From: Cloacimonetes bacterium UBA5835
GTDB lineage: Bacteria; Cloacimonadota; Cloacimonadia; Cloacimonadales; Cloacimonadaceae
DNA length: 21,649 nucleotides
NCBI GenBank assembly: GCA_002432865.1
Contig: DJGX01000018.1
Location: forward strand, 31,217 to 52,865
Direction: 5' to 3'
A program made the position numbers and the translations under genes. The notes beneath the pieces were generated by a model. That model saw nothing but the letters and a program-made list of their open reading frames with translations, ran no database searches and was not told where the DNA came from. Positions 7,108-15,561 of the stretch are shown one piece after another. The stretch's first letter is position 1. Each line of letters opens with the position of its first letter.

Positions 7108-10100
7108 ATGAAAAAAGCATATCTTGTTCTCTGTTTGATACTTAGCTTTGATTTTAGTATGCGAGCCCAAACAGATTTTTACGATATGAGTACCGTGAAT
7201 ACGATTCAGTTATTTTTTACACAATCCAATTGGGATCAAATTCTCGACCAGCTTTATGCAGCGGGAGAAGATAGATTGATTGGCACAGCAATTATTAACG
7301 GGGTAACTTATGATAGTGTAGGCGTTCGCTATAAAGGCAATAGTTCCTACAGCGCCAACAGAAACAAGAATCCTTTCAATATTAAATTAGATCACATAAT
7401 TGAAGATCAACTCATTGATGGGAAATATGGAACTCTTAAGCTTGCCAATGGCTTTTGTGATCCCTCCTTCGTGCGGGAAACTCTTTCCTACGAAATTGCC
7501 CGTAAGTATATGCCTGCCTGTAAAGCTAATTATGCCAATGTTTGGGTGAATAATGTACTTATCGGAGTTTACACTTCAGTGGAAGATGTGGATAGTAGTT
7601 TTATGAGGGAACATTTTCATACTTCCGGGATGCCGCGGTTTAAATGTGAAACAAATACTATGAGCCCTGTTACTGTTTGGGGTTATTTAGGAGCTGATTC
7701 TACTGCCTATATGCAATATTATGGTTTGGAATCTGACTATGGATGGAGCACTTTAATCAACTTTACCAATACTCTTCAAAACAACTATGCCAATATAGAC
7801 CAGGTGATGAATGTGGATCAGAATATATGGATGTGTGCCTATGATAATCTATTGGTAAATTTGGATTCACCTATCAATGTCTTTCATAATTTTTATCTCT
7901 TCGGGGATGCCGATAATAGAATTAACCCGCTTTTATGGGATTTGAATATGTCCTTTGGCGGATTTCAAGGTGGTTCTGTTTCCAGTATGCAGAATTTGGA
8001 CCCTTTGCGCAATTCTACCAGCAACACTTTTTTGTTACTAAAGAATGTGTTAATTAATCCTCGTTACAAAAAGATGTATATTGCTCATATGCGCACTATG
8101 ATAGAGGAAAATTTTTCCAATGGCTGGTATGCAACCAGGGCAGCTGAATTGCAAAGCGTCTGCGGACCTTCCGTACAAAACGATCCCAATTACTTTTATA
8201 CCTATGCCAATTTTCAAGCAAACCTAAATAATCAGGTTGGAGGTGGTTCAGGAGGTCCCGGAGGGGGACAAACCGTTCCTGGTATTACACAATTGATGAA
8301 TGCCCGCGCTACTTATCTTTTAAGTAATACTAATTTTGCGGGAACAGTTCCGACAATGACTGCTCAGAGCTACAGTCCTGAAAATCCCGAACCAAGTTCC
8401 ACTCTTCAATTTACAGCTACTTTTGCCAATGCTACTTATGCTCAGCTTGGCATCAGGCAAAACATAGCAAGCAAATTCACTTATTACCAAATGTTTGATG
8501 ACGGAGCTCATTCCGATGGCGCAGCCAATGATGGCATTTATGGAATAAGCGTTCCCATTTCTTATGGGGATATAAATTATTACTTCTGGGCAGAGAATTC
8601 CTCTCAGGGTATGTTCTTTCCTGCCAGAGCGGAACACGAATATTTTACTATTGCTGTTTCCAGTTTCACGGGAGAGTTATTTATCAACGAAATTATGGCA
8701 AAAAATGCCTCTTTTGCAGATCCCAACGGCGATTTTGACGATTGGGTGGAAATTTATAATCCCAATAATTATGCTGTAGATTTAGGAGGTATGTATATGA
8801 CCGATAGTCATTACAGCAACGGGATAAGTGCCTGGACTCAAATTCCGACAACTAATCCTGATGTTACAACTATCCCGGCGCATAGCTATAAAATTGTGTG
8901 GTTTGATGAAGACCTCGATCAGGGTCCTTTACATATAAATGATAAATTAGGGGGTGGGGCAGATGCTGTTTATTTAATTGATAGCGATGGCATTACTCTT
9001 GTTGATAGCTATATTTGGACTGAGGCAACCGATTTAAATGTTGATGATAGATCAATTGGCAGATTACCAGATGGAACCGATAACTGGGTTTTATTTGGAG
9101 CAGGGCAAACAAATCCTTGCACTCCTGGTGCTTCCAATCAAGGAACTGTAAACACACTTCCCGTTATTGAAAATATCGTTTATAACCCACTTATCACAGA
9201 TGAAAACAGCATTATAACCGTATCTGCCAGTGTTAGTGACAGCGATGGGAGCATAAATAGCGTTCAATTATTGTATGGCCTTTCGGACTGGACTTTGAAC
9301 ACCGTTACAATGAGTTTAACCGAAAACAGCTACACTGCTCAAATCGGACCTTTTGCTTTGGATTCTATCATCAAATACCGGATTCAAGCAACGGATAATG
9401 TTTCAGGAGTAACTCAATCGCCAATATATACTATTATAATTGGTTATTCTGCTCCCATTTTGTATATCAACGAATTAATGCCTTCCAATTCTACAACTGT
9501 TATGGATGAAAACAGCGAATATGAGGACTGGGTAGAAATTTATAATCCCAATAATTTTGAAGTTGATTTAGCTGGCTATTATTTTACAGATGATCATTAT
9601 CCCGATAACGGCACTTCTTTAACTCAGATTCCTACGGGATTTACCGAAACGATTATACCTGCTAGCGGTTATAAAATTATCTGGTTTGATGAAGACCTTG
9701 ACCAAGGTCCTTTGCATATCAATACTAAATTAAGCGCTACTGCGGATGCGGTTTATTTAATAGCACCCGATATGTTAACAGTGATAGATCATATTGCTTG
9801 GACAGAGGATTTAGCGTTAGCCAGTGATATATCTTATGGAAGATATCCCGATGGCAGTGAAAATTGGGTTAAGTTTGGAACTGATTTTGAGAATCCTGTT
9901 ACGCCAGGAACGCAAAATTACCCTACTGGCAACAGTGATGATATTATTACTCCGGTTGTTATGCGTTTTGAAGTATGGCCCAATCCGGTTAGAGATGCGC
10001 TAAATATCAATCTTAAAGGTGCCAACGATAAATACCGCGTAAAAGTGTATAATCTTAAAGGGCAGTTAGTTACCGAGAATGTAATGGCTTCAGACAGTAA

Positions 10101-10215
10101 GAATCAATGGGATTTACGCGATAAAAACGGCAACCGCATTAGCAGTGGTATATACTTAATCCGAACTCAATTTGCCGGCAAACAATTCAGCAAAAAGATC
10201 TGCATCATCCAGTAA
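7108..10215 (+). CDS. Exported CotH-kinase / lamin-tail-domain protein with Por-type sorting domain
   Basis: A 1035-residue protein. The signal peptide is MKKAYLVLCLILSFDFSMRAQ. Residues about 30-400 are a CotH-type protein kinase fold: VRYKGNSS (73-80), NPFNIKLD, a FVRETLSYEIARKY helix, GVYTSVEDVD, and NPLLWDLNMSFGG, where the WDLN Asp (278) matches the metal-binding Asp motif of CotH kinases. A Gly-rich linker (GGGSGGPGGG) follows. Residues about 525-677 and 785-936 are two lamin-tail domains, each with DWVEIYNPNN, KI(V/I)WFDEDLDQGPLHIN and ADAVYLI. Residues about 953-1035 form a Por-type C-terminal sorting domain (VWPNPVRDALNI, VYNLKGQLV, SSGIYLIR). A GTG at 7102 is in frame but overlaps the GAGGTG ribosome binding site, so the ATG at 7108 is preferred. 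It probably acts at the cell surface; the kinase substrate is unknown. Confidence 0.9.
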   Translation: MKKAYLVLCLILSFDFSMRAQTDFYDMSTVNTIQLFFTQSNWDQILDQLYAAGEDRLIGTAIINGVTYDSVGVRYKGNSSYSANRNKNPFNIKLDHIIEDQLIDGKYGTLKLANGFCDPSFVRETLSYEIARKYMPACKANYANVWVNNVLIGVYTSVEDVDSSFMREHFHTSGMPRFKCETNTMSPVTVWGYLGADSTAYMQYYGLESDYGWSTLINFTNTLQNNYANIDQVMNVDQNIWMCAYDNLLVNLDSPINVFHNFYLFGDADNRINPLLWDLNMSFGGFQGGSVSSMQNLDPLRNSTSNTFLLLKNVLINPRYKKMYIAHMRTMIEENFSNGWYATRAAELQSVCGPSVQNDPNYFYTYANFQANLNNQVGGGSGGPGGGQTVPGITQLMNARATYLLSNTNFAGTVPTMTAQSYSPENPEPSSTLQFTATFANATYAQLGIRQNIASKFTYYQMFDDGAHSDGAANDGIYGISVPISYGDINYYFWAENSSQGMFFPARAEHEYFTIAVSSFTGELFINEIMAKNASFADPNGDFDDWVEIYNPNNYAVDLGGMYMTDSHYSNGISAWTQIPTTNPDVTTIPAHSYKIVWFDEDLDQGPLHINDKLGGGADAVYLIDSDGITLVDSYIWTEATDLNVDDRSIGRLPDGTDNWVLFGAGQTNPCTPGASNQGTVNTLPVIENIVYNPLITDENSIITVSASVSDSDGSINSVQLLYGLSDWTLNTVTMSLTENSYTAQIGPFALDSIIKYRIQATDNVSGVTQSPIYTIIIGYSAPILYINELMPSNSTTVMDENSEYEDWVEIYNPNNFEVDLAGYYFTDDHYPDNGTSLTQIPTGFTETIIPASGYKIIWFDEDLDQGPLHINTKLSATADAVYLIAPDMLTVIDHIAWTEDLALASDISYGRYPDGSENWVKFGTDFENPVTPGTQNYPTGNSDDIITPVVMRFEVWPNPVRDALNINLKGANDKYRVKVYNLKGQLVTENVMASDSKNQWDLRDKNGNRISSGIYLIRTQFAGKQFSKKICIIQ

Positions 10216-10224
10216 GGAGCAATA

Positions 10225-12300
10225 ATGGAAAAAATTTTGTTAATAGCATTCATATTGATGGAGGCTGCACTAAATGCTACCGTTATTTCTGCTTGGACAT
10301 TTGAAAATACTCTTAGTCCATCTACCGGCAGTGGAAGCGTTTCATTAATCGGAGGGGTAACAGATGACGGTTTTAATACTGGTTATAATGGTGGATTGGC
10401 TTGGAGCACAACAAGTTATCCTGCTCAGGGGACGAATAACACGACAGCGGGAATAGTTATCAATGTTTCCACCGCCAATTTTCAAAATATAACTATTAGT
10501 TGGGCGCTTCGACACAGCAATAAATCCGCAAATAAAGCTGTGCTTTTTTACACTCTGGATAGAACAGTGTCAGAACCTGTATGGATTCAAGCAGATATAT
10601 ACAATGCTACCAGCGGAGACAGCTGGTTTCCCAATTCTTTTAATGCCAGTTCCATAACAGGGATGAATAACAATCCCAACCTAGCTTTTAAGCTTGTTTC
10701 CGCTTTTGGCGATACAGAAAACACTCTCTATATGCCTTCCAATCCTAGTAGTACTTATGATGGAGGGAAGTGGCGTTTTGATGACATAATTGTAGAAGGA
10801 ATTTCAAGTGCTCCTTATGTTGAAATCACTGCAAATTTACAACCTTTTTATACATTGCCGGGAACTTCTTCTGAGATTCAGACCTATCAGATAATTGCTA
10901 CTAACTTAACCGGGAATTTAATTGTTACGGCGCCTCAATATTTTTACCTGCGTTTGTTTGATACCGATTCCTTCGCTTCTTCTTTAGAGCTTATTCCTCG
11001 TAATGGTAACTTTGTTAAACAGATACAAGTGGTTTTTCAACCAAGCGTCAGTGGAAGTTATACCGGCAATATTAGCCATAGCGGGGGCGGGATTATTCCT
11101 CAAGACATTGAAGTAAGCGGTTCCACTATTTTCCCTGAACCGACAAATTATCCCGTTTCCTTTACTACTGCTGGTGTTACTTACTATCAGGCATATCTGA
11201 ACTGGATAGATTCTACCGGAACATCTCTTCCAAACAGCTATTTAATTAAGGGTAGTGAAGTAAGTTTAGCAGATATTGCAGACCCGGTGGATGGCATTCC
11301 TGAAAACGATGCGGAGCTTATTAAAAATGTAAGTTATAGCGTTCAGACCCAGCTTTTTTATGGACTAAAAGAAAATCAGACCTATTATTTCAAAATCTTT
11401 CCCTATACTAATAGCGGCGAAACCATCAATTACAAAGTTGATGCTAATGCACCTTCTGTTCAATTTACAACTTCTACAGGACCCGTTGGTTCTGTTTTAC
11501 TACCGGGAGATTTGGCTTTTGTAGAATATGCTACCGATTCTCCTGACCGATTCAGTTTCGTGCTGTTGAAAGATATTCAGGAAAATACCAAGATGTACTT
11601 TACCGATAAAGCATATAATGGAACCGCTTTTCTGGCAAATGAAGCACTTTATGAATGGAGAGGAGTTGGACGCTCTTATGCTACAGGAGAAGTTATTCAT
11701 CTGGTTGAAGGGCAGACATTTACCAATGAAGGTATCCATAGTCCCGGCGTAGAAGGTCTTTCCAATGATGGCGATCAGATTATTGCCTTCCAGGGAACCC
11801 TTGATGCACCTTCGTTCATATCTGCAATTTCTTCCACGGGTTGGCTGACCGAAGGCACTGTTAATAACAATAGTTCTTACCTTCCCTCTACTTTAACTTT
11901 GGGAGTAAATGCTTTGGGCTTTGCCACAGAAGTGGATGATGGTGTCTATAATGGCGCTACAACAGGTTCCGTTGCTGAAATAAGAACTGCCATTAATAAT
12001 CCAGAGAACTGGACCAGAGCGGGCAACTTGAACAATATAAGCTTCCCAGTTTGGAATTTCGTTCTAAATGCACTTGTTATGTCCGAACCGGTGATTACCC
12101 AAATCAGTAGCACTACGATTAGAATTTCCTGGCAACAGGTGTCCGGCGCTACACATTATAATGTCTATAAGTCATCCTTGCCGTATGCCAGTTTTCCTCA
12201 GGACTGGGTTTTGGCAGCGGATAATATCACTGGACTATTTTGGGAAACGACCGAAATTACTAATCCGAGACAGTTCTATCGCATTATAGCAGTTAACTGA
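10225..12300 (+). CDS. Exported multidomain beta-sandwich protein lacking a recognisable sorting domain
   Basis: A 691-residue protein with a signal peptide (MEKILLIAFILMEAALNAT). Residues about 20-195 look like a jelly-roll/carbohydrate-binding-like domain ending KWRFDDIIVEG. Residues about 200-300 resemble an Ig-like domain (VVFQPSVSGSYTGNISHSGG). Residues about 305-417 are FN3-like (YQAYLNW..., LKENQTYYFKIFPYTNSGE). Residues about 425-610 are a further extracellular domain starting GDLAFVEYATDSPDRFSFVLL, seen in secreted proteins of this style but not one I can name. The last 70 or so residues are FN3-like (RISWQQVSGATHYNVYKSS) and end ...RQFYRIIAVN. Unlike the other exported proteins here, there is no YPNPF or KLLLK-type C-terminal domain. 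It starts 9 nt after the CotH gene, with AAGGAG (10214-10219) overlapping that gene's stop, so the two form an operon. Confidence 0.82.
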   Translation: MEKILLIAFILMEAALNATVISAWTFENTLSPSTGSGSVSLIGGVTDDGFNTGYNGGLAWSTTSYPAQGTNNTTAGIVINVSTANFQNITISWALRHSNKSANKAVLFYTLDRTVSEPVWIQADIYNATSGDSWFPNSFNASSITGMNNNPNLAFKLVSAFGDTENTLYMPSNPSSTYDGGKWRFDDIIVEGISSAPYVEITANLQPFYTLPGTSSEIQTYQIIATNLTGNLIVTAPQYFYLRLFDTDSFASSLELIPRNGNFVKQIQVVFQPSVSGSYTGNISHSGGGIIPQDIEVSGSTIFPEPTNYPVSFTTAGVTYYQAYLNWIDSTGTSLPNSYLIKGSEVSLADIADPVDGIPENDAELIKNVSYSVQTQLFYGLKENQTYYFKIFPYTNSGETINYKVDANAPSVQFTTSTGPVGSVLLPGDLAFVEYATDSPDRFSFVLLKDIQENTKMYFTDKAYNGTAFLANEALYEWRGVGRSYATGEVIHLVEGQTFTNEGIHSPGVEGLSNDGDQIIAFQGTLDAPSFISAISSTGWLTEGTVNNNSSYLPSTLTLGVNALGFATEVDDGVYNGATTGSVAEIRTAINNPENWTRAGNLNNISFPVWNFVLNALVMSEPVITQISSTTIRISWQQVSGATHYNVYKSSLPYASFPQDWVLAADNITGLFWETTEITNPRQFYRIIAVN

Positions 12301-12321
12301 TTTATACTTTTATCTAACTTT

Positions 12322-12359
12322 GCCGGCTGGTATGTCCTTCCAGCTGGCAGATTTTATTT
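12322..12359 (+). terminator. Rho-independent terminator of the CotH operon
   Basis: GCCGGCTGG (12322-12330) pairs with CCAGCTGGC (12340-12348), 9 bp with one G-U pair and a 9-nt loop, followed by AGATTTTATTT. It begins 22 nt after the stop of the preceding gene. Confidence 0.8.
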
Positions 12360-12412
12360 AGGCGTAGTAAATTCCAACTTGAGCAACTTCCGGCAATAAT
12401 TCATTTTCTGTC

Positions 12413-12430
12413 GTCCCGCTGGGACTTTTT
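12413..12430 (+). terminator. Short hairpin with T tract; possible back-up terminator or repeat module
   Basis: GTCCC (12413-12417), loop GCT, GGGAC (12421-12425), then TTTTT. The stem is only 5 bp but GC-rich. It lies just before the 44-nt dispersed repeat and may be a module of the same repeat family instead of a functional terminator. Confidence 0.3.
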
Positions 12431-12450
12431 CATCCATTACTCTTTTCGCC

Positions 12451-12494
12451 GGGTTAAAACCCGTCGTTAGTACCTATCGTTCCTGACGGAACTT
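12451..12494. repeat. Dispersed two-hairpin repeat, copy 1
   Basis: Forty-four nt matching 14776-14819 with about five substitutions. It carries two small dyads: GGGTT-AA-AACCC and GTTCC-TGAC-GGAAC. Both stems are unchanged in the other copy while the differences fall in linker and loop positions. This suggests a structured REP-like intergenic element. Confidence 0.65.
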
Positions 12495-12527
12495 TAAATT
12501 AGAAATCCTTTAAATCCTATAATCCTT

Positions 12528-12545
12528 AAATCCTTGTTTCTAAAA
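12528..12545. repeat. Dispersed 18-nt repeat AAATCCTTGTTTCTAAAA, copy 1
   Basis: Identical to 12652-12669 and 15501-15518. The identity with copy 2 extends to 24 nt (12524-12547 and 12648-12671). All copies are intergenic. Confidence 0.6.
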
Positions 12546-12651
12546 TCAAATCTGTGCGAGACTATCCAAGTTCCAAGTTCAAAGTGCAGAAGTTCTTAGT
12601 TCAAAGTTATTCTTTCGGTGACTTCGGTGGCTAATTATAAAAAAATCCCTT

Positions 12652-12669
12652 AAATCCTTGTTTCTAAAA
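12652..12669. repeat. Dispersed 18-nt repeat, copy 2
   Basis: Second exact copy of AAATCCTTGTTTCTAAAA, running directly into the 9-nt tandem repeat at 12668-12694. Confidence 0.6.
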
Positions 12670-12694
12670 TCTGCGTAATCTGCGAAATCTGCGT
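12668..12694. repeat. Three tandem copies of a 9-nt unit (AATCTGCG + A/T)
   Basis: AATCTGCGT, AATCTGCGA and AATCTGCGT follow one another without spacers. The array is far too short and spacer-free to be CRISPR. It belongs to the repeat-rich 12301-12732 intergenic stretch, in which I see no gene. Confidence 0.7.
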
Positions 12695-12732
12695 GAGAGA
12701 AAAAAAGGAACAGCGTCCTCGTCTACACAGCT

Positions 12733-14403
12733 TTATTTTAATAGCACTGCTTTCTTGGTGTAAATCTCTTTTCCTGCCTGCATTCTAATGTAATAAATAC
12801 CGGTACTGCAGAGGCAGCCATTATTATCCTCTCCTTTCCAAGTTAATTTATAACTTCCCTGCTCTTTATATCCTAATGCAATACTACGCACTAATTGCCC
12901 CCGATTATTATAGACCTCAATTTTCACATCAGCGGGCTTACTTATTTCATAGTCAATAGTCGTAAGGGGATTAAACGGATTAGGATAGATAGAACGGATG
13001 CCATTAAAGGAGATAATATCAGGTAAATTTATACTATTTCCTTCTCCTAATTTAGCAACAAAGATGTCACCACCACCAATACTGGTTAAGGTAGTATCTC
13101 CGAAGGTAGCACTTATTTCAAAACAACCGGTTACATAGCTGTTTCCGTTATCATCAACAGCAATGCCATAGCCATAATCATTACCTGTTCCCCCAGTTTG
13201 CTTTGCCCAGAGCCAGTTACCATTGCTATCCAGCTTAGCAACAAAGATGTCAGCATATCCACTGCTACTGTTTGTTAAAGTTATAGTTCCAAAGGTAATA
13301 CTATTACTATAAAAAACTCCTGTAACATAGCTATTTTCGTTAGCATCAACGGTAATGCCACAGCCATAATCATAATTTGTTCCACCAGTTTGCTTTGCCC
13401 AGAGCCAGTTACCGTTACTATCCAGCTTAGCAACAAAGAAGTCCCAGCTGCCAATGCTGGTTAAGGTAGTAGTGCCGAAGTTAATACTACCTTCAAAATA
13501 TCCTGTAACATAGCTGTTTCCATTAGCATCAACAGCAATGCCATAGCTAAAACAATCATCATATAATGTTCCTCCGGTTTGGGCTTGCTTTGCCCAGAGC
13601 CAATTACCGTTGTTACCCAGCTTAGCAACAAAGATGTCGGCATATCCGCTGCTGGTTAAGGTAGTATTTCCGAAGGTAACACTATCAGAAAACCAACCTG
13701 TAAAATAGCTGTTTCCGTTGGCATCAACAGCAATGCTATTACCATAATCATCACTTATTCCCCCGGCTTGCTTTGCCCAGAGCCAATTACCGTTACTATC
13801 CAGCTTAGCAACAAAGATATCATAACCCCCAAAGCCAATTAAGGTAATAGTACCGAAGGTAGCACTACCAGAAAAAATTCCGGTAACATAGCTATTTCCG
13901 TTGGCATCAACAGTAATGCTATAGCCAATATCACCACTTATTCCTCCGGCTTGTTTTGCCCAGAGCCAGTTGCCGTTGTTATCCAGCTTAGCAACAAAGA
14001 TGTCAGGGTTACCACTGTTGGTTAAGGTAGTAGTTCCAAAGGTAACACTAAACTTAAAATAACCTGTAACATAGCTGTTTCCGTTGGCATCAACAGCGAT
14101 GCTATAGCCATAATCATAATTCCATCCACCAGCTTGATTTGCCCAGAGCCAGTTACCGTTGCTGTCCAGCTTAGCAAAAAAGATATCAGTATTTCCAATA
14201 CTGCTTAAAGTAGTAGAACCGAAGGTAGCATTACCCCGAAAATAACCTGTAACATAGCTATTTCCATTGGCATCAACAGCAATGCTTTTGCCAACATCAC
14301 TATCGGTTCCCCCAGCTTGCTTAACCCAGAGCCAATCCACATTTTGGGCACAGAATGCTACGGAGCAGAGAACTAAGATAAAGAGTAGAAATGTCTTTTT
14401 CAT
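12733..14403 (-). CDS. Exported SBBP-repeat (seven-bladed beta-propeller) protein with FlgD-like sorting domain
   Basis: A 556-residue protein. The signal peptide is MKKTFLLFILVLCSVAFCAQ. Seven SBBP-type repeats follow, beginning at W24, W85, W146, W207, W268, W333 and W397. Each has the pattern (G)NWLWAKQAGG, then (I/T)VDANGNSYVTG, then TFG.(T/I)TLT, then DIFVAKLD. Seven repeats suit a single closed seven-bladed propeller. The repeats are very alike, including at DNA level, which suggests recent duplication or homogenisation. Residues about 470-556 are a FlgD-like/Por-type domain (YPNPFNPLTTIDYEI, VYNNRGQLVRSI, WKGEDNNG, STGIYYIR, KKAVLLK). The function is probably surface binding or scaffolding; no enzymatic residues are evident. 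The ATG has AGGA about 4-5 nt upstream. The gene stands alone, with intergenic DNA rich in repeats on both sides. Confidence 0.9.
   Translation of the reverse strand: MKKTFLLFILVLCSVAFCAQNVDWLWVKQAGGTDSDVGKSIAVDANGNSYVTGYFRGNATFGSTTLSSIGNTDIFFAKLDSNGNWLWANQAGGWNYDYGYSIAVDANGNSYVTGYFKFSVTFGTTTLTNSGNPDIFVAKLDNNGNWLWAKQAGGISGDIGYSITVDANGNSYVTGIFSGSATFGTITLIGFGGYDIFVAKLDSNGNWLWAKQAGGISDDYGNSIAVDANGNSYFTGWFSDSVTFGNTTLTSSGYADIFVAKLGNNGNWLWAKQAQTGGTLYDDCFSYGIAVDANGNSYVTGYFEGSINFGTTTLTSIGSWDFFVAKLDSNGNWLWAKQTGGTNYDYGCGITVDANENSYVTGVFYSNSITFGTITLTNSSSGYADIFVAKLDSNGNWLWAKQTGGTGNDYGYGIAVDDNGNSYVTGCFEISATFGDTTLTSIGGGDIFVAKLGEGNSINLPDIISFNGIRSIYPNPFNPLTTIDYEISKPADVKIEVYNNRGQLVRSIALGYKEQGSYKLTWKGEDNNGCLCSTGIYYIRMQAGKEIYTKKAVLLK
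13045..14334 (-). repeat. Seven tandem coding repeats of about 183 nt (SBBP blades)
   Basis: Unit lengths by the WLW landmark are 61, 61, 61, 61, 65 and 64 codons, with the last about 57. The strings for VDANGNSYVTG and DIFVAKLDSNGNWLWAKQ recur almost unchanged at nucleotide level in most units. Repeat 5 has an insertion giving KQAQTGGTLYDDCFS. Confidence 0.9.
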
Positions 14404-14775
14404 AATATCCTACACGATATTTTTTTATTTTTCTATTGGTTTTAGAAAAACAAAGGTATAAACAATGTCCATTTTTGCACGGTAAATATAGTTCAATATA
14501 GCTTTGTTTGTTAAGATACACATTTCCGTATAAACTCCTTTCTTCCCTTTTTCATATTTTCTTTTATATTTTTTCTGGAAAACTTGTCAATCTTTTTTTG
14601 GGTGTAGTCGAAGCTCGCCGAAGCTCCGCAAAAGGTACATATTTTTAAAGGAAGAACGAAGTCCTCGTCGTTCCCCATACAACCAAGTTATGCAGTTTCC
14701 TCTTTATTCTGTGAAAGCTTGAGAGTTTGTTTGTTGTGGTTGACGAGGACTTCAACCCTCCTTTATTACTACGTC

Positions 14776-14819
14776 GGGTTAAAACCCGTCGTTAATATGT
14801 ATCGTTCCTAACGGAACTT
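14776..14819. repeat. Dispersed two-hairpin repeat, copy 2
   Basis: Second copy of the 44-nt element at 12451-12494. It starts with GGGTTAAAACCCGTCGTTA and ends ATCGTTCC-TAAC-GGAACTT. Both dyads are intact. Confidence 0.65.
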
Positions 14820-15046
14820 ATAGCATTATAATTCTTTGTTTTCGAGGGGCATACGCCACCATCGCTATAATCGTGTCGCCCTTTGAGTTAAAATCGGCTT
14901 TGCTCGCGATCTTCCATACAATTTCATTCTTTTTTCCTATCTTTGAATAAGGTCATTAATAACCTCATAGAATATGCCGATTATGACTTAAAGACGACAT
15001 AAAATCCCCCTATTTTTGTCTAATTTCTTCCTTACATGAGAATATT

Positions 15047-15119
15047 AATTAAGCGTTTATCATCCCTTAATCAAGCGTTAATAATTAACGCTTGATTAAG
15101 GGATGATAAACGCTTGATT
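15047..15119. repeat. Long near-perfect palindrome with 32-bp arms
   Basis: Positions 15051-15082 and 15084-15115 are exact reverse complements around a single central A. With one G-U pair and three more pairs the RNA stem would extend to 36 bp (15047-15119). The arms contain AAGCGTT at the tip and TCAAGCGTTAAT near the centre, and the right side adds further copies of the ACGCTTG word (15111-15127). It has no poly-T flank, so it is not an ordinary terminator. Confidence 0.9.
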
Positions 15120-15500
15120 TACGCTTGGAGGTAAGAGCAAAAAGCGAAGCTTGCTTCCGATATTCTGTCTATTATAGTAGCAAATACTTGAAGATAGATA
15201 AGTACATTATGATAATAATTAATAGCAACCTACAATTTTACAGTTCAACGAAAACGGGCTAAACAATCCTTTCTTAGCGAATAAACTAAAGGTTACTAAC
15301 GGACTTAGCCCAGCTAATACAGTTACAAATGGTAGAAAACTGGAAGTCCTTACAAAATTAGGATTATGTCTAATATTCAGATGTTAGAATAGGATAAATC
15401 ACCACTGCATTGCAGCCAAAAAAATCAAAACATAACTAACTGTTTTAATTATAATTATGAAACACTCTAAGAATATAATCCTCTCAATCCTACAATCCTG

Positions 15501-15518
15501 AAATCCTTGTTTCTAAAA
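15501..15518. repeat. Dispersed 18-nt repeat, copy 3
   Basis: Third exact copy of AAATCCTTGTTTCTAAAA, preceded by a run of short ATCCT words as at copies 1 and 2. Confidence 0.55.
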
Positions 15519-15561
15519 ATCAATCCCTAAAATCTCCCAAATCTTGTTCAGCCCATATCTA

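Noticed and set aside
12668..12694. Short tandem array considered as CRISPR
   Set aside because: The units are 9 nt with no spacers, and no cas genes are present.
14321..14521. Short open frame overlapping the start of the SBBP gene
   Set aside because: It overlaps the ribosome binding site and signal-peptide coding of the SBBP gene in another frame and shows no family features.
15256..15311. GGGCTAA ... TTAGCCC pairing considered as a tRNA acceptor stem
   Set aside because: The span is only 56 nt, with no recognisable T-loop (GTTCRA) or anticodon arm, so it is not a tRNA.
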